Below are positions 20,861 to 22,533 of a stretch of 22,533 bases of DNA, in pieces. The notes under the pieces are model-generated. The model had not been told where the DNA came from, searched no databases, and saw only the letters and a list, made by a program, of their open reading frames with translations. Within the stretch, counting starts at the first letter, position 1. Each line of letters begins with the position of its first letter. The stretch lies in assembly GCA_041781135.1 (NCBI GenBank), contig JBHAZV010000022.1:1-22533 (forward strand). The letters run 5' to 3'. Source of the stretch: JAUMXJ01 sp041781135. Its GTDB lineage: Bacteria; Bacillota; Clostridia; Peptostreptococcales; Acidaminobacteraceae. A program made the position numbers and the translations under genes.

Positions 20861-22381
20861 ATGAAAAGGTGTAGTTTATTAGTAATTGTCATACTTACAT
20901 CCTTGCTCCTCTTTGCATGTTCGAGCGCAAATGAGCCTCAACAGCAAAGCAGCGAGCATTCAATTTCTACCACGCAAGAAAATGCCATTTCTACTACACA
21001 AGACAACGCCATTGCTACCACACAAGAAATTAGTATTTCTACTACCACTTGGAACGGCTACACCGGATACAGCGATAATAAGAAAAACTATCAATTCCTT
21101 CATAGCTATGGTCGAAATCACAGGTGGGAAGAGATCATTGTGCAGATTGCAGACAGCTATCTGTCGCCCTATAGCGGACACCCGTTTTTGAGTGACAGGG
21201 ATGTTCTTTATCTAATTTTAGACGAAGAATACGGAATCGCAGATATGACGAAAAATATTAATGTATTTAATGAAAATAAGCAAAAAATATTTATTAGTAA
21301 TATCGATGCATTGATTTCAAGTATTGGTGCCATGACAGACACAGAAATAATGTTTTCACTGGCAAAGACTATTTTTGAAATGTGCGAATCTCACACCACG
21401 ATAGGTATTCCGTTGTTAAATACATACCCTCTCGCATTTATGGTACTGCACAATAACAGTCAGCCCCGAATTTATTGCTCCGCTGCTCCAAAAGAGCATA
21501 GCGATCTGACAGGTTGTGAGTTGGTGTCCATCAATCAAGTTCCTATCGCGAAGGTTCTGGAGCTCTTTTCGCCATATTCACATTCTTTTGATGAACACAG
21601 TATGGTTACAGATCTTGTCTACAATACTTTTTTGAATAACTGGGAAGCACTCCAAATGCTCGGAATCATCGGAATAGAAGACGAAACCGTCGAAATAGAA
21701 TTGGAAGATGCCTACGGAAAACGCATCAAAGCTTCTTTTGAAAAAGTAAGTTCCTACGATTTTATGGCGTGGTATAACTCCAATAACAAGGCGAGTATTT
21801 ATGACAAATATCCGAAGCAATACCACAGGAGTCGAAGCGAAAAGCTGTGGTATGAAATGATTGATGATCACACATTATACCTTCGTATTTCCACTTTTGA
21901 TCTTGATATGGGCATGTTTCCTTATAATGTCAAAAATTTTGTAAAAGAAACCGAAGGTATAACGACATTGATATTGGATTTACGAGACAACGGAGGCGGT
22001 TATGCCGAACACGCTATTTACAAAAGTATCCGAGATATGAATTTAAACAAGATATTTGTTTTAACAAACAGCTCTACTCAATCCGCATCAATTACATCGG
22101 CACAGGCGTTAAGAAGGTTCTGTCAGAATGTCACCGTAATCGGTTCCTACGGGTGGCATACCAATTTTTTGGGTAGTCCCCGTAGAAAATTAGTCACCGA
22201 TGTGCCGGGATATAAACAATTTGAATATATTTTACCTCACAGCGCCGTTAAAACCTCAGCAAGTACAGATTCGTTCTCGAAGAATGCGGAGCTGTTTACC
22301 CCGGATGTCTTTTTATACTATGAATATAAAGACTTTATCGAAGGAAAGGATACATTCCTCGAATGGATAAAAAATCAGTGA
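20861..22381 (+). CDS. S41-family (C-terminal processing peptidase-like) lipoprotein
   Basis: The protein has a lipoprotein signal peptide: MKR, a hydrophobic stretch, then lipobox LFAC with Cys20. It should be anchored outside the cell membrane. Residues 35-63 are an eight-residue repeat of the type ISTTQENA (24-bp DNA repeats from 20963), probably a flexible spacer. The C-terminal half fits the S41 peptidase (TSPc) domain: TLILDLRDNGGG (around residues 370-380), then TNSSTQSASITSAQALRRF, in which Ser408 aligns with the family nucleophile. A tail with TPDVFLYYEY and IEGKDTFLEWIK follows, a common S41 ending. No PDZ domain is obvious. Length is 506 residues. The ribosome site AGGGGAAG lies eight bases from the ATG. 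It lies between the candidate precursor and the maturase-like gene, so processing or clearing of the peptide is a possible role (inference). Confidence 0.85.
   Translation: MKRCSLLVIVILTSLLLFACSSANEPQQQSSEHSISTTQENAISTTQDNAIATTQEISISTTTWNGYTGYSDNKKNYQFLHSYGRNHRWEEIIVQIADSYLSPYSGHPFLSDRDVLYLILDEEYGIADMTKNINVFNENKQKIFISNIDALISSIGAMTDTEIMFSLAKTIFEMCESHTTIGIPLLNTYPLAFMVLHNNSQPRIYCSAAPKEHSDLTGCELVSINQVPIAKVLELFSPYSHSFDEHSMVTDLVYNTFLNNWEALQMLGIIGIEDETVEIELEDAYGKRIKASFEKVSSYDFMAWYNSNNKASIYDKYPKQYHRSRSEKLWYEMIDDHTLYLRISTFDLDMGMFPYNVKNFVKETEGITTLILDLRDNGGGYAEHAIYKSIRDMNLNKIFVLTNSSTQSASITSAQALRRFCQNVTVIGSYGWHTNFLGSPRRKLVTDVPGYKQFEYILPHSAVKTSASTDSFSKNAELFTPDVFLYYEYKDFIEGKDTFLEWIKNQ
20963..21049 (+). repeat. 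24-bp in-frame tandem repeats in the S41 lipoprotein gene
   Basis: Three 24-bp units (20963-20986, 20987-21010, 21011-21034) and a partial fourth (21035-21049) encode ISTTQENA, ISTTQDNA, IATTQEIS and ISTTT. They lie just after the lipoprotein signal. Copy number could vary between strains by slippage without changing the frame. Confidence 0.85.
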
Positions 22382-22404
22382 GAGTTCATAAAAAGGAGAG
22401 ATAC

Positions 22405-22533
22405 ATGAAATTTAAAAAATCAATCTACAATACTTTGTTAGAAACAAGAGCCGACGGTAAAATCCTTGTGTTTAATACCGCTTCCGGGATTTTAAGTTTG
22501 CTGGATCAACAAACTCAAAAGCTTTACAATGAA
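22405..22533 (+). CDS. Radical SAM/SPASM peptide maturase-like protein, N-terminal 43 residues, cut by window end
   Basis: An ATG with AAAAAGGAGAG upstream opens a frame that runs off the window. The visible 43 residues include SIYNTLLETRADGKILVFNT and ASGILSLLDQQTQKLYN. The pattern of a short N-terminal segment with YN, then LVFNTASGIL and LLD, resembles the N-terminal domain of many radical SAM/SPASM peptide-modifying enzymes, where it resembles a peptide-binding region. The diagnostic CX3CX2C cluster motif would lie beyond the window, so the assignment rests on N-terminal resemblance and on the adjacent small Cys-containing peptide gene. It starts 23 bases after the S41 gene, on the same strand. 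Confidence 0.6.
   Translation, partial: MKFKKSIYNTLLETRADGKILVFNTASGILSLLDQQTQKLYNE

Overview
The window reads as a chromosomal segment of an anaerobic low-GC Gram-positive bacterium (class Clostridia is the best guess). Three observations support this: the gene order lepA-hemW-hrcA-grpE-dnaK-dnaJ-prmA-rsmE-mtaB, a CIRCE operator in front of hrcA, and an oxygen-independent (cbi-type) cobalamin pathway. No species can be named from the sequence alone.

Layout. Bases 1-230 (+ strand) hold the 3' end of a DDE-type (rve, IS481-like) transposase whose stop codon lies at the centre of a 30-bp perfect palindrome. From about 330 to 20503 every gene is on the minus strand. In transcription order these are: lepA (elongation factor 4), hemW, the CIRCE-controlled heat-shock genes hrcA-grpE-dnaK-dnaJ, the translation-machinery modifying enzymes prmA, rsmE and mtaB, and then the corrin-ring genes cbiD, cbiF, cbiG, cbiH and cbiJ with an ArsC/Spx-like gene. 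A 766-base non-coding interval (3432-4197) follows, filled with two families of tandem repeats that contain inverted repeats. After it come cbiET, cbiA and a small unknown ORF. The cbi genes follow mtaB with only 12 bases between them, often overlap, and have no visible cobalamin riboswitch.

At 20504-20664 a divergent intergenic region carries a promoter for each direction. To its right the + strand becomes visibly more AT-rich and encodes what looks like a ribosomally made, post-translationally modified peptide (RiPP) locus. It has a strong Shine-Dalgarno sequence and a 57-residue peptide with four Cys, a Pro5 run and a Gly5 run. This is followed by a lipoprotein S41-family peptidase, then the first 43 residues of a protein resembling the N-termini of radical SAM/SPASM peptide maturases, cut by the window end. 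The precursor gene contains a 23-bp perfect inverted repeat that codes for the Pro5 and Gly5 runs. This is the most likely undescribed system in the window.

How the genes work together: CbiD, F, G, H, J and ET carry out much of corrin-ring methylation, contraction, reduction and decarboxylation, and CbiA amidates side chains a and c. HrcA represses its own operon through CIRCE, and GrpE/DnaK/DnaJ form the Hsp70 cycle. The + strand cassette would make a precursor peptide, modify it in the cytoplasm and process it outside the membrane; this last sentence is inference.
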